Assembly (NCBI GenBank): GCA_947500545.1
Contig: CANMSO010000001.1
Span: 558,001-622,000 of the forward strand
Reading direction: 5' to 3'
Source of the DNA: an uncultured Aquimarina sp.
GTDB lineage: Bacteria > Bacteroidota > Bacteroidia > Flavobacteriales > Flavobacteriaceae
DNA: 64,000 nt
A program made the translations under genes and the position numbers. Shown one piece after another: positions 25,998 to 33,661 of this stretch. Position 1 is the first letter of the stretch. Each line of letters opens with the position of its first letter. The notes beneath the pieces were generated by a model, which saw only the letters and a list, made by a program, of their open reading frames with translations, had not been told where the DNA came from and did not search any database.

Positions 25998-27611
25998 ATG
26001 CAAACACAATCCATTTTAAAACTCTTATTAGGTATATGTATAGTATTCAATGTATCTAATTCTAAATCTTTCGCTCAAAAAACTATTACTGCTAAACAAT
26101 GGCAAGAAGATTTGCGCTTTTTACAGCAAAAAACGCATGATAATCACGCTTTTTTATTTAAGAAAATAAAACAAACTGAATGGGATAACGAAGTCGAAAA
26201 GTTATATCAACAAATTCCTAATCTGCAAGAACATGAAATAAAAGTTGGATTATCACGAATTGTTTCATTGTTTCAATATGGACATACCCAAATTCCATTT
26301 AGTACGATAGCAAAAGATGCAGTACTACCCGTTAATTTGTATCACTTTAAAGATGGTGTTTATGTAGAAGGTGTAGAGAAAACACACCAAAAAACATTGG
26401 GAGCAAAAGTGGTGAAGATAGCAGGAATAGAAATTGAAAAAGCACTTTCTAAAGTTCGCCCGGTAGCTCCTGTAGAGAACGACCAATATTTCAAAGCGTA
26501 TGGATTACGATTTTTAACCGTTCCTGCGATACTTCATGCTCAAGGCATTATTCCTAAGCTTACAGATAAAGTGACACTAACGTTAGAAAAAGAAGGAAAA
26601 GTTTTTGACTACACCTTTTCCACGATCCCTTTAAAAGATATGTCTAGAGACTACAACTTAACCATAGCAAATGAGAAATGGTTGAGTGCTAGAAATAATG
26701 ACAAAACACCCTTATATCTTAAATACTTGAATGAAAAGTTTTATTATTTTGAATATTTACCGGATACAAAAACAATGTATGTTCGCCAAAGTTCTGTATT
26801 CGATCATGATTCTGAAACGCTCAAGGATTTTTACAAACGACTTTTTACATTTATAGATACTAACGAAGTAGAAAAACTAATTTATGATGTACGTCTTAAT
26901 GGAGGAGGTAATAACTATAATAATCGACCATTGATAAAAGGATTATTAGCCAGACCAAACATAAATAAAAAGGGCAATCTGTTTTATATCATTGGTCGTA
27001 ATACATTTTCGGCTTGCCAAAATTTAACCAATGAGATTGAAAATTATACCGAAGCAATTATAATAGGGGAGCCAACCGCCGAAAACAAGAATTTCTATGG
27101 AGATGCTACCAAAGTAACTTTGCCTAATTCAAAAATAAATGCTTATCTATCATTTGCTTGGTGGCAAGATATGGCACAATGGGAAAATGCAGATGCTACA
27201 GTACCACATTTCTCAAAAGAGATGACCTTTAATGAATATAGTAACAATGAAGACCCGGTATTAGATCTGGCAATGAATATTGATGTAGACGAGGTGGTAA
27301 TTGACCCTATGGATCATTTTACGCAGTTATTTATGGCAGGTAAGATGGAGCAACTCGCAAAAGATGCTACGCGTATTGTAAAAGATCCTTTATATCAACA
27401 TATTCCTTTTATAAAAGAGTTTGATCGTGTAGGAAAGTTATTGCTCAAACAAGGACAAAATGATGGTGCTCTATATGTATACAAAATGAATACACAATTG
27501 TATCCAGATTCTGCAGTTATGTGGAAAGGATTTGGTGAAGCACTTAAAGCTACCGGTAATGTTGATGATGCAAAAAATGCATTTGCAAAAGCAGAACAGC
27601 TAAGTAAATAA
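25998..27611 (+). CDS. Secreted S41-like peptidase with C-terminal TPR
   Basis: The protein has 537 residues. A signal peptide ends near residue 26 (SKSFAQ). A helical N-terminal domain (about 30-110) contains QYGHTQIPF, resembling the start of tail-specific proteases. The S41 core follows (about 280-400): EKLIYDVRLNGGGNNYN, a GRNTFSACQNL segment in which the Ser is the likely nucleophile, and a GEPTAENKNFYGD segment. After about residue 430 the protein ends with TPR-like helices (MWKGFGEALKATGNVDDAK). No PDZ domain is obvious. It is probably periplasmic or surface-located. It stands alone with 306 bp upstream. Confidence 0.75.
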   Translation: MQTQSILKLLLGICIVFNVSNSKSFAQKTITAKQWQEDLRFLQQKTHDNHAFLFKKIKQTEWDNEVEKLYQQIPNLQEHEIKVGLSRIVSLFQYGHTQIPFSTIAKDAVLPVNLYHFKDGVYVEGVEKTHQKTLGAKVVKIAGIEIEKALSKVRPVAPVENDQYFKAYGLRFLTVPAILHAQGIIPKLTDKVTLTLEKEGKVFDYTFSTIPLKDMSRDYNLTIANEKWLSARNNDKTPLYLKYLNEKFYYFEYLPDTKTMYVRQSSVFDHDSETLKDFYKRLFTFIDTNEVEKLIYDVRLNGGGNNYNNRPLIKGLLARPNINKKGNLFYIIGRNTFSACQNLTNEIENYTEAIIIGEPTAENKNFYGDATKVTLPNSKINAYLSFAWWQDMAQWENADATVPHFSKEMTFNEYSNNEDPVLDLAMNIDVDEVVIDPMDHFTQLFMAGKMEQLAKDATRIVKDPLYQHIPFIKEFDRVGKLLLKQGQNDGALYVYKMNTQLYPDSAVMWKGFGEALKATGNVDDAKNAFAKAEQLSK

Positions 27612-28052
27612 TAGTAATTAAAGGCTGTCTAAAAAGACGTCATTCTGAGAGTAGTGCAGGAATCTGTTAAATCAAAGTTACAGATAAACAGATTGCTTCA
27701 AAATTATAAATATTGAGCAATGACAGTGCTTTAATCCTTTTTAGAGAGCCTTTTATAATATACCTTAAATTTCCCAGCCCTGAGCATTTCGGGAACACTT
27801 CGACACTTCGATAGACTCAGTATAAACAGGCTCCGTGTGACAACTCAAGAACCACCTGCCCAAGGGGTCTATTTGCTTTGGTCAAAATAATGAACGTAAT
27901 TTTCTTCGAAAAAAACCTCTTCTAAATGCTTCTCTAAGAGCAAGGGAGCGTGATGCCTATCTTCCGACAGGTAGATGTGTGTAATGACTTATGTCATTTT
28001 TTAAAATACTGATAACGAGTAGCTTTAGTGCTTAATTAAAAACTTAGCACTA
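27612..28052. other. Intergenic region with MITE-like element and decayed repeats
   Basis: This 441-bp gap holds a MITE-like unit with 17-bp inverted ends (27619-27753), a stretch rich in TTCGAC-type repeat pieces (about 27790-27830), a copy of the TGTGTGG repeat end (about 27945-27985), and a hairpin touching the next start codon. No coding frame is convincing. Confidence 0.55.
27619..27753. mobile_element. MITE-like element with 17-bp terminal inverted repeats
   Basis: AAAGGCTGTCTAAAAAG at the left end is repeated inverted as CTTTTTAGAGAGCCTTT at the right end, with one mismatch. The roughly 100 bp between them contain no coding frame. Short non-coding elements with such ends are usually mobilised by a transposase encoded elsewhere. 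No target-site duplication is clear. Confidence 0.5.
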
Positions 28053-28053
28053 A
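28025..28053 (+). promoter_or_regulatory. Hairpin abutting the start codon of the bactofilin-like gene
   Basis: TTAGTGCT and AGCACTAA are perfect 8-bp inverted repeats with a 13-base loop; the right arm ends on the A of the ATG at 28053. In RNA it could hide the translation start; in DNA it could be an operator. Confidence 0.45.
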
Positions 28054-29180
28054 TGAAAAAATTAATTACTTTAATTCTTGTCCTCTTTTCTGTACATTCA
28101 TTTGGTCAGTCTGAGGAAAGAAAAGATATCTTAATCGATAAAGTACAACCGGACGATATGTATATCGCTGGTGAGAAGATCACAGTAAACGCTGCGGTAA
28201 AAGGTGACCTCGTTATTGCAGGTGGAAATCTGATTGTTAAAGATAGTATTCACGGTGACCTTACTGGGGCCGGTGGGGATTTATCAATCGAAGGTCATAT
28301 AGCCGATGATGTTCGTGTTGCTGGAGGAAAAATAACAATTGATTCAGAAATTGGAGACGACTTAGTTATTTTTGGAGGTGAAGTCATCATTACAGAAAAT
28401 GCTCGAATAAACGGTAAGCTAGTCTGTTTTGCTGGAGATGTTACAATCAATGGTGAAGTTATAGAGATACTAGATGTACGTGGAGGAGACGTTTCCATTA
28501 ATGGAACTATACGAGGAACCTCAAAAGTAGTGGGAGAAGACATTACCATTGGATCAAATGCCAAATTCCATAAAGATGTTGAATACTGGTATAGTGATGG
28601 AGAAATAGATTTCAAAAATTCGCTGGTAAATGCTAAAGCCCAATTCAATGAAGATCTTGCTAAAGAAAAATCACAAACTTCTTTAACGACTTTTGGGACT
28701 AATTCATTAAAATTATGGGTGTTCTATATATTATCTGCCTTTTTAGTTATTCTAGTTTTACACGCTCTTTTTAGAAATGCATTTTCAAGTGCAGTTGAAG
28801 GATTAGAAAATAACGTATTAAAGAGCTTTGGCTTTGGATTGATTTATTTAATTGGTATTCCATTGTTAATTATCCTTGCCTTGCTAATGATTATTGGTAT
28901 TCCCTTGGGACTCTTCGCAACGGTCATATTTATATTTAGTCTTCTTTTCGGTCATTTAATCGCTGCTTTACTACTCGTTTATTATTTCAAGTTTAAAAAA
29001 GAAAAGGATTGGGGCTTTTGGAGTATTACATTCCTGGCATTATTATGTGCGATCATATTGCGCGTACTTACAATCATTCCTTTTGCTGGCATATTACTTT
29101 CTGTAATCATTCTATCCATTACTTATGGGGCACTGACCTTAAAGGTGCTTCGCTCTAAAAAAGAACTTGTTAAAAATTAA
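28053..29180 (+). CDS. Bactofilin-like beta-helix membrane protein
   Basis: The protein has 375 residues. A signal peptide ends near residue 19 (HSFGQ). Residues about 30-180 are a run of short beta-helix rungs (AAVKGDLVIAGGN, IHGDLTGAGGDLSIEGHI, DDLVIFGGEVII) typical of the polymer-forming cytoskeletal (bactofilin) domain. Four hydrophobic helices follow (about 222-365). Because the beta-helix comes after a signal peptide, it is probably on the periplasmic side, unlike classical cytoplasmic bactofilins. A role in scaffolding the envelope is likely but not shown. The next gene starts 4 bp downstream. Confidence 0.85.
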   Translation: MKKLITLILVLFSVHSFGQSEERKDILIDKVQPDDMYIAGEKITVNAAVKGDLVIAGGNLIVKDSIHGDLTGAGGDLSIEGHIADDVRVAGGKITIDSEIGDDLVIFGGEVIITENARINGKLVCFAGDVTINGEVIEILDVRGGDVSINGTIRGTSKVVGEDITIGSNAKFHKDVEYWYSDGEIDFKNSLVNAKAQFNEDLAKEKSQTSLTTFGTNSLKLWVFYILSAFLVILVLHALFRNAFSSAVEGLENNVLKSFGFGLIYLIGIPLLIILALLMIIGIPLGLFATVIFIFSLLFGHLIAALLLVYYFKFKKEKDWGFWSITFLALLCAIILRVLTIIPFAGILLSVIILSITYGALTLKVLRSKKELVKN

Positions 29181-29184
29181 TATT

Positions 29185-29574
29185 ATGAACAAAGAACATC
29201 CAAATATTGAGGTTTTAAAAAGACTTGACCTTACCAATTTGTCAGCAAGTGCCGAAGTGATAGCAGAAGACTTTGTTTGGCATTATTATAATCCTGAATT
29301 GCCCGACCTAGAAGGAGACTATTTAGGTCTCTCTGGTTTGACGGACTTTTTCAAAATTTTGGCTGGTCGCACCAGAGGTTCCTTTAAGGTAAATCCCTTA
29401 TCCATTACCCCTTTGGGAGATGAACTAATTATCACGCATGTTAAAGACACTATGTTACTAGAAGGCAAACCAATGGAGATTGACGCTGTTGTTCTATGGT
29501 GTATTATTGATGGTAAGATCAAGGAAGCTTGGGATATTCCTGTGATACGTACTGCTACCTTTTTGGAATCATAA
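29185..29574 (+). CDS. NTF2-like (SnoaL-type) small protein
   Basis: The protein has 129 residues from the ATG at 29185; a frame six codons longer would overlap the previous gene. The pattern fits the NTF2/SnoaL cone fold: an N-terminal helix, EDFVWHYYNPELP, GLSGLTDFFKIL, then strands ending in WCIIDGKIKEAWDIP. Such proteins bind or isomerise small hydrophobic compounds; the ligand is unknown. It follows the bactofilin-like gene after 4 bp and precedes the MDR oxidoreductase, and could be cotranscribed with either. Confidence 0.75.
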   Translation: MNKEHPNIEVLKRLDLTNLSASAEVIAEDFVWHYYNPELPDLEGDYLGLSGLTDFFKILAGRTRGSFKVNPLSITPLGDELIITHVKDTMLLEGKPMEIDAVVLWCIIDGKIKEAWDIPVIRTATFLES

Positions 29575-29702
29575 TACAAACATTATGAAAGTAGACCATT
29601 ATATAAGTCATACGCGATTTAGAAACATTTTAAAAAAAGAACTCAATATTGAAGAATCAAAATAACTTAATTTTTTAGTTTAATTTCTTTAAAATCAAAC
29701 TT

Positions 29703-30698
29703 ATGAATAAACGTATGCTATTAGCTAAAAGGCCAAATGGATTACCTGAAGAATCAACATGGCAATTAGAAGAGCAACCTATTCCTGTCATTGGGGAAGG
29801 TGAAGCCTTGATTAAAACAGAATATATATCCATTGACCCTGCCATGCGCGGCTGGATCAATGATGCAAAATCATACCTTCCTCCTGTAAAAGTTGGAGAC
29901 GTGATGCGTGCCGCTAGCGTGGGTAAAGTAATTGAGTCTAATAACTTTAATATGAAAGTAGGCGACTATTATGCGGGTTTGGGTGGCGTACACCAATATG
30001 TAGCGACCGATGGCAAAGGTTGGCAGCAAGTCGACCCGAATTTAGCTCCTCTGACAAAATATCTTAGTGTATTGGGATTGACAGGGCGTACAGCTTATTT
30101 CGGATTGCTGGACATAGGGAAACCAAAAGAAAGAGAGACAGTGTTGGTTTCTGGTGCCGCTGGTGCGGTTGGAAGTACGGTCGGCCAAATAGCAAAAATC
30201 AAAGGCTGTCATGTTGTGGGTATTGCAGGAGGAAAAGAAAAATGCGATTACATAGTAAATGAACTTGGCTTTGATGGCGCAATTGATTACAAAAATGATG
30301 ATATCAGGGAACGTTTGGATGAACTATGCCCAAATGGAATTGATATTTATTATGATAATGTAGGAGGTGAAATACTGGATATAGCCCTTACTCGGATCAA
30401 TAGGAAGGCACGGATTGTTATTTGTGGTGCAATTTCTCAGTACAATAGAAAGGAGGGCAAACAAGGACCTTCTAATTACTATTCACTACTTACTAACAGG
30501 GCTAGAATGGAAGGGTTTGTCGTTATAGATTACGCCAAGGACTATCCGACTGCGTATATGGAAATGGGCAAATGGCTTATGGAAGGAAAATTAAAGTCCA
30601 AAGAATTCATTGTTGAGGGAATAGAAAATTTTCATGATACCTTCCTAAGGTTATTTTCGGGAGAAAAATTGGGTAAATTGATCCTGAAAGTGGCATAG
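29703..30698 (+). CDS. NADP-dependent MDR-family oxidoreductase (CurA/PTGR-like)
   Basis: The protein has 331 residues. It belongs to the medium-chain dehydrogenase/reductase superfamily, zinc-free leukotriene-B4/prostaglandin reductase branch: YISIDPAMRGWIND near residue 45, a Rossmann motif SGAAGAVGSTVGQIAK near 153, YDNVGG near 222 and GEKLGKLILKV at the C-terminus. It is expected to reduce alpha,beta-unsaturated carbonyl compounds with NADPH in the cytoplasm. The gene is preceded by a 128-bp gap that holds only a 26-codon frame. Confidence 0.9.
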   Translation: MNKRMLLAKRPNGLPEESTWQLEEQPIPVIGEGEALIKTEYISIDPAMRGWINDAKSYLPPVKVGDVMRAASVGKVIESNNFNMKVGDYYAGLGGVHQYVATDGKGWQQVDPNLAPLTKYLSVLGLTGRTAYFGLLDIGKPKERETVLVSGAAGAVGSTVGQIAKIKGCHVVGIAGGKEKCDYIVNELGFDGAIDYKNDDIRERLDELCPNGIDIYYDNVGGEILDIALTRINRKARIVICGAISQYNRKEGKQGPSNYYSLLTNRARMEGFVVIDYAKDYPTAYMEMGKWLMEGKLKSKEFIVEGIENFHDTFLRLFSGEKLGKLILKVA

Positions 30699-30797
30699 GA
30701 AGTTAGTAAGATTGATTAATAATATCGAATTTCTATTGTAAGAAATATTCAATTCATATATGAGGTACGTTGGCTTTTTTATCTCTACAGTTGATTT

Positions 30798-30921
30798 TAA
30801 AAGTTTTCTGACGAAATCGAAGGATGAGATTGGCGATAGCTAAATATCATAAAAGATTCACGAGCTCTTCTAATGCAATAACAATCTTGTGAGCTAAAAG
30901 TTCCTTTTAAAAAAAGTAATA
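30798..30921 (+). repeat. Intergenic repeat family B, copy 1
   Basis: It shares AAAAGTTTTCT.AC.AAATCGAAG, the block CTCTTCTAA..CAATAA and CTTGTGAGCTAAAAGTTCC with the copy at 41251-41342; the last block also matches the terminator segment at 20854-20896. It lies in the 291-bp gap after the MDR gene. No coding frame is seen. Confidence 0.6.
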
Positions 30922-30989
30922 AGTGTTTCATTACCTTTTTTAAAAATAGTTTTGAAGCTTACTGTTCTTTTCTTCAAATTTTACAAAAT

Positions 30990-31226
30990 TCAAAAGGTCT
31001 TCAGTTGTTCTTGAATATGAAGAAGTTTAATTCTTTTTTTGATATAATCTTTATCTAAAAAATCTAATCTTCTTTGAATTTCCTTAGGAAAATTTTCAGG
31101 GTTTTCAGAATTATATTTTTTTATGGTGTCATTTGTAAATAACCGTAATTTGGACTTACATGAATCACATATAGAATAACCATACATGTTTTTACCATTT
31201 TTATCGCAATTGAAACATTTTTTCAT
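30990..31226 (-). CDS. Small zinc-ribbon protein
   Basis: The protein has 78 residues. Two CxxC pairs (Cys4/Cys7 and Cys20/Cys23) are separated by twelve residues, a likely four-Cys zinc ribbon. The rest is basic and probably helical. It has no signal peptide. Function unknown; a nucleic-acid or protein contact is typical of such ribbons. It lies 16 bp after the DUF4386 gene at 31243-31935 on the same strand, so it is likely the last gene of that small operon. Confidence 0.65.
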   Translation of the reverse strand: MKKCFNCDKNGKNMYGYSICDSCKSKLRLFTNDTIKKYNSENPENFPKEIQRRLDFLDKDYIKKRIKLLHIQEQLKTF

Positions 31227-31242
31227 TATCTATTTTTTAGAA

Positions 31243-31935
31243 TTAGGTATCTGTTTTGATAGGTTTAGAAACCATTGCAGATTCATTAAAACCTATAGCA
31301 ATCAGCCATATTGCAAAAACCATCTCTTGTATTCCGATTACAAAATCTAGAACTTCGGTTACTTGAATATCATAAAATTTCAATAGCACTATGGTCATTG
31401 TTATAAGGGCACCAAGAAAACCCCATGCGGACAACCATCTTGGAACTAGTGCAAATCGGAATAATAGGTAATTCAATATTATGGCGGAAATAGTAAAAAC
31501 TATTCCGAGTCCTATGTCAAATGTCCATTCCGCTAAAATCAAAAAGGATTTACCTATGGGTTTGAAGTTACTTGCGTCTTGAACATTGCTGGCCGAATAT
31601 TCTTTGCTTATAGACAAAACAGTTAGCAATACCGCAACATAAGCTGCGAATAGAATACCTTCCATGATTCGCAGACCAACATATCCTAGCGCCAAGCTTT
31701 CACTTTTCTTTTTAAGAATAGGGAATAATAGTATCGCGATAAATGCAACAGATATAGTATCAACAAGCATAAGAAGTGCTGCTCCTGCAATTTGACTTGA
31801 TTTATTAGAAAATGCCTCAAGCAAATTCGTGGCTTCAATAACGGGCTCGGTAATCCAAATGCTCAGTGAAGAAGTAATCGTAACTGTTATAAATAACAAT
31901 CCGACAATTTTGGCAATACGCTTATTTGAATCCAT
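31243..31935 (-). CDS. DUF4386-family membrane protein
   Basis: The protein has 230 residues and six hydrophobic helices. It begins MDSNKRIAKIVGLLFITVTI, the typical start of DUF4386 proteins, and contains LFPILKKKSESLALGYVGLR and VPRWLSAWGFLGA, which are typical of the family. It is an integral inner-membrane protein of unknown function. A second DUF4386-like gene lies 12 bp upstream on the same strand, so the two are paralogues in one operon. Confidence 0.85.
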   Translation of the reverse strand: MDSNKRIAKIVGLLFITVTITSSLSIWITEPVIEATNLLEAFSNKSSQIAGAALLMLVDTISVAFIAILLFPILKKKSESLALGYVGLRIMEGILFAAYVAVLLTVLSISKEYSASNVQDASNFKPIGKSFLILAEWTFDIGLGIVFTISAIILNYLLFRFALVPRWLSAWGFLGALITMTIVLLKFYDIQVTEVLDFVIGIQEMVFAIWLIAIGFNESAMVSKPIKTDT

Positions 31936-31947
31936 AAAATCTATTTT

Positions 31948-32526
31948 TTAAGGTAGTTTCTTTCTTTTCGCTACGAGCCATATACTAAGTAAGAGTTCTG
32001 CAAGAGCCATAATCACCATAATACTCGCCTTGATCGTTTTAGGTACATGTATGTCTACAAAAAAAACGACGTATGTGAAGGATGCAAAAATTAATAATAT
32101 ACCAAGGCTTTTCGGCATATATCCTGACTTAAAAACCGAATAACCGAGTACAAGAATGTGTAACCCAAAAAATATATATCCAAAAAGTTTTATAGACTCG
32201 TAGTCATAAACATCGATAATTTGAAAAACCAGAGCAAATAAACCAATTATCAATGAACAAGCATATAGCAGCCTGAGACCTACAGTAACCGACGCTAGGT
32301 TTTTATTGAATGGCTTAAGAACTACATATAGTGCGAGACCAATAATAGAATCTAACGCAAGTACGAGTAGATAACCAATAACAGCAAAAACAAACAGTTT
32401 CTTATTAGCCTCAATATCTCTGGCTAGAGTTGCAGTATCTCCAGGTACAACAAAATTTGCTAAAAGAAAATCATCAACTAAGGTTACGATAAAAACCGAG
32501 ATGATAAATGCAACCCCTACAGCCAT
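31948..32526 (-). CDS. DUF4386-like membrane protein, start uncertain
   Basis: From the ATG at 32526 this is a 192-residue protein with about six hydrophobic helices, including LKPFNKNLASVTVGLRLLYA and SGYMPKSLGILLIFASF, which correspond to the family motifs in the neighbouring gene. The open frame continues about 22 codons upstream (...NISSRKAA) and resembles the usual family N-terminus, but it has no ATG, GTG or TTG there before a TAA. Either a rare start codon is used, or one base was lost or gained near an ATG at about 32607. Function unknown. Confidence 0.75.
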   Translation of the reverse strand: MAVGVAFIISVFIVTLVDDFLLANFVVPGDTATLARDIEANKKLFVFAVIGYLLVLALDSIIGLALYVVLKPFNKNLASVTVGLRLLYACSLIIGLFALVFQIIDVYDYESIKLFGYIFFGLHILVLGYSVFKSGYMPKSLGILLIFASFTYVVFFVDIHVPKTIKASIMVIMALAELLLSIWLVAKRKKLP

Positions 32527-32958
32527 TGCAGCTTTTCTTGACGATATATTAGAGAGAAAATTTTTTATATTAATTTCTTTTGGTTGATTATTTTAAACAT
32601 TATTAAATGTTGATATAATGTAAAATTACCCCTCAAGACAATGAAGGTCAATGATATATATCATGATTTACATGGTTTTTAAGATTGAGAATCTATAAAA
32701 TTGCCTGTGTAATGGAATACACTTTGCCCGAAACGACGTGTCTCCAGAGCAGGCCATTGAATTTGTCGAAATGTGTCGAAGGGATAGGAGAGAAGTAGGA
32801 AACCGAGCTTGGGAGGTTCACGATTTCCAAAATATAAATAGTAAACAATGAGTAATGTGTACGGAATGGGAAATTAATTAAATACTCCATTCTAATCAGG
32901 TGTTTCGTAACCAATCTTGATTGAAAATTTTATTCTTGAAGATTAGACCAAAGCTATT
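32527..32958. other. Intergenic region with repeat family C
   Basis: This 432-bp gap lies between the start of the DUF4386 gene and the end of the LytTR regulator gene, both on the minus strand. Its middle (32763-32870) is a repeat also present at 50591-50700. A 73-codon frame on the minus strand crosses the repeat and is not credible as a gene. Confidence 0.5.
32763..32870 (+). repeat. Intergenic repeat family C, copy 1
   Basis: It shares TCGAAATGTGTCGAAGGGA, GGAGAG, GGAAACCGA, GGAGGTTC, CGATTTCCAA and AAACAATGAGTAATGTGT in the same order with the copy at 50591-50700. The last block, followed by GGAATG, recurs alone at several other intergenic sites (family D). Confidence 0.7.
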
Positions 32959-33657
32959 TTAAAGCCACTTCGCTTTTATATCTTTGTATTTAGTTCTTCC
33001 GATAGGGATACGTTCTCCATTCTTTAACTCAGTCATATATTTGCTTCCAGATTCTACAATAATTTCCTTTATCTCAGACATCTTCACTAAGTATGATTTA
33101 TGGATTCGTTCAAAAGTATTTGATAACAACTGTTCTAGCTTTTCAAGCGATTTATCATGTAGTTCTTTTTTTCCATCAGCTAGAAAGAGTTCGGTATAGG
33201 CACCAGCTCCTTTGATATAAAGTACATCTTCAATTGGTATTAGTTGTATACGATGCCTTTTTTTAATGGCTAAAAATTTAACCTCATTCGTTTCAATCTT
33301 TTCATTAGCTATAGCCCTATGTAAGGCTTGTTCCAATCGTTCCCTATTAAAGGGTTTAGGAACAAAATCTAAAACCCCATATTCAAAAGCAGTAATTGCT
33401 TGATCTTTGTAAGCAGAAATAACTATCGTATGAAACGATTTAGAAACCGCTGTAGTCAACAGGTCAAAACCATTATCGCCATTAAGATTCAAATCTAGAA
33501 GAACAAGATCTAATGAATTATTTTCAATAAACCTCAATGCTTCATGGAGTGTATTAATATACTTTAGCGATTGTAAATTGTCTCCAAAAATATCACGAGT
33601 CATTCGTTCAATTCTTTTGGCTATTCTTGATTCATCTTCAACGATTAAAATATTCAT
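32959..33657 (-). CDS. LytTR-family response regulator
   Basis: The protein has 232 residues: a receiver domain with IVEDES, phosphoacceptor Asp55 in LVLLDLNLNGD and the conserved Lys in FVPKPFN, then a LytTR domain (about 130-232) with FLAIKKRHRIQLIPIEDVLY and IHKSYLVKMSEIKEI. Four bases separate it from the end of the kinase gene, so the two are cotranscribed. The pair is divergent from the lipoprotein/hydrolase cassette at 35517-39550. Confidence 0.92.
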   Translation of the reverse strand: MNILIVEDESRIAKRIERMTRDIFGDNLQSLKYINTLHEALRFIENNSLDLVLLDLNLNGDNGFDLLTTAVSKSFHTIVISAYKDQAITAFEYGVLDFVPKPFNRERLEQALHRAIANEKIETNEVKFLAIKKRHRIQLIPIEDVLYIKGAGAYTELFLADGKKELHDKSLEKLEQLLSNTFERIHKSYLVKMSEIKEIIVESGSKYMTELKNGERIPIGRTKYKDIKAKWL

Positions 33658-33661
33658 TTCC

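Noticed and set aside
29585..29665. 26-residue plus-strand frame before the MDR oxidoreductase
   Set aside because: It is too short, with no recognisable motif; it may be the tail of a lost gene but nothing shows this.
32693..32914. 73-codon minus-strand frame
   Set aside because: It is inside repeat C, and the second copy of the repeat at 50591 does not keep the frame.
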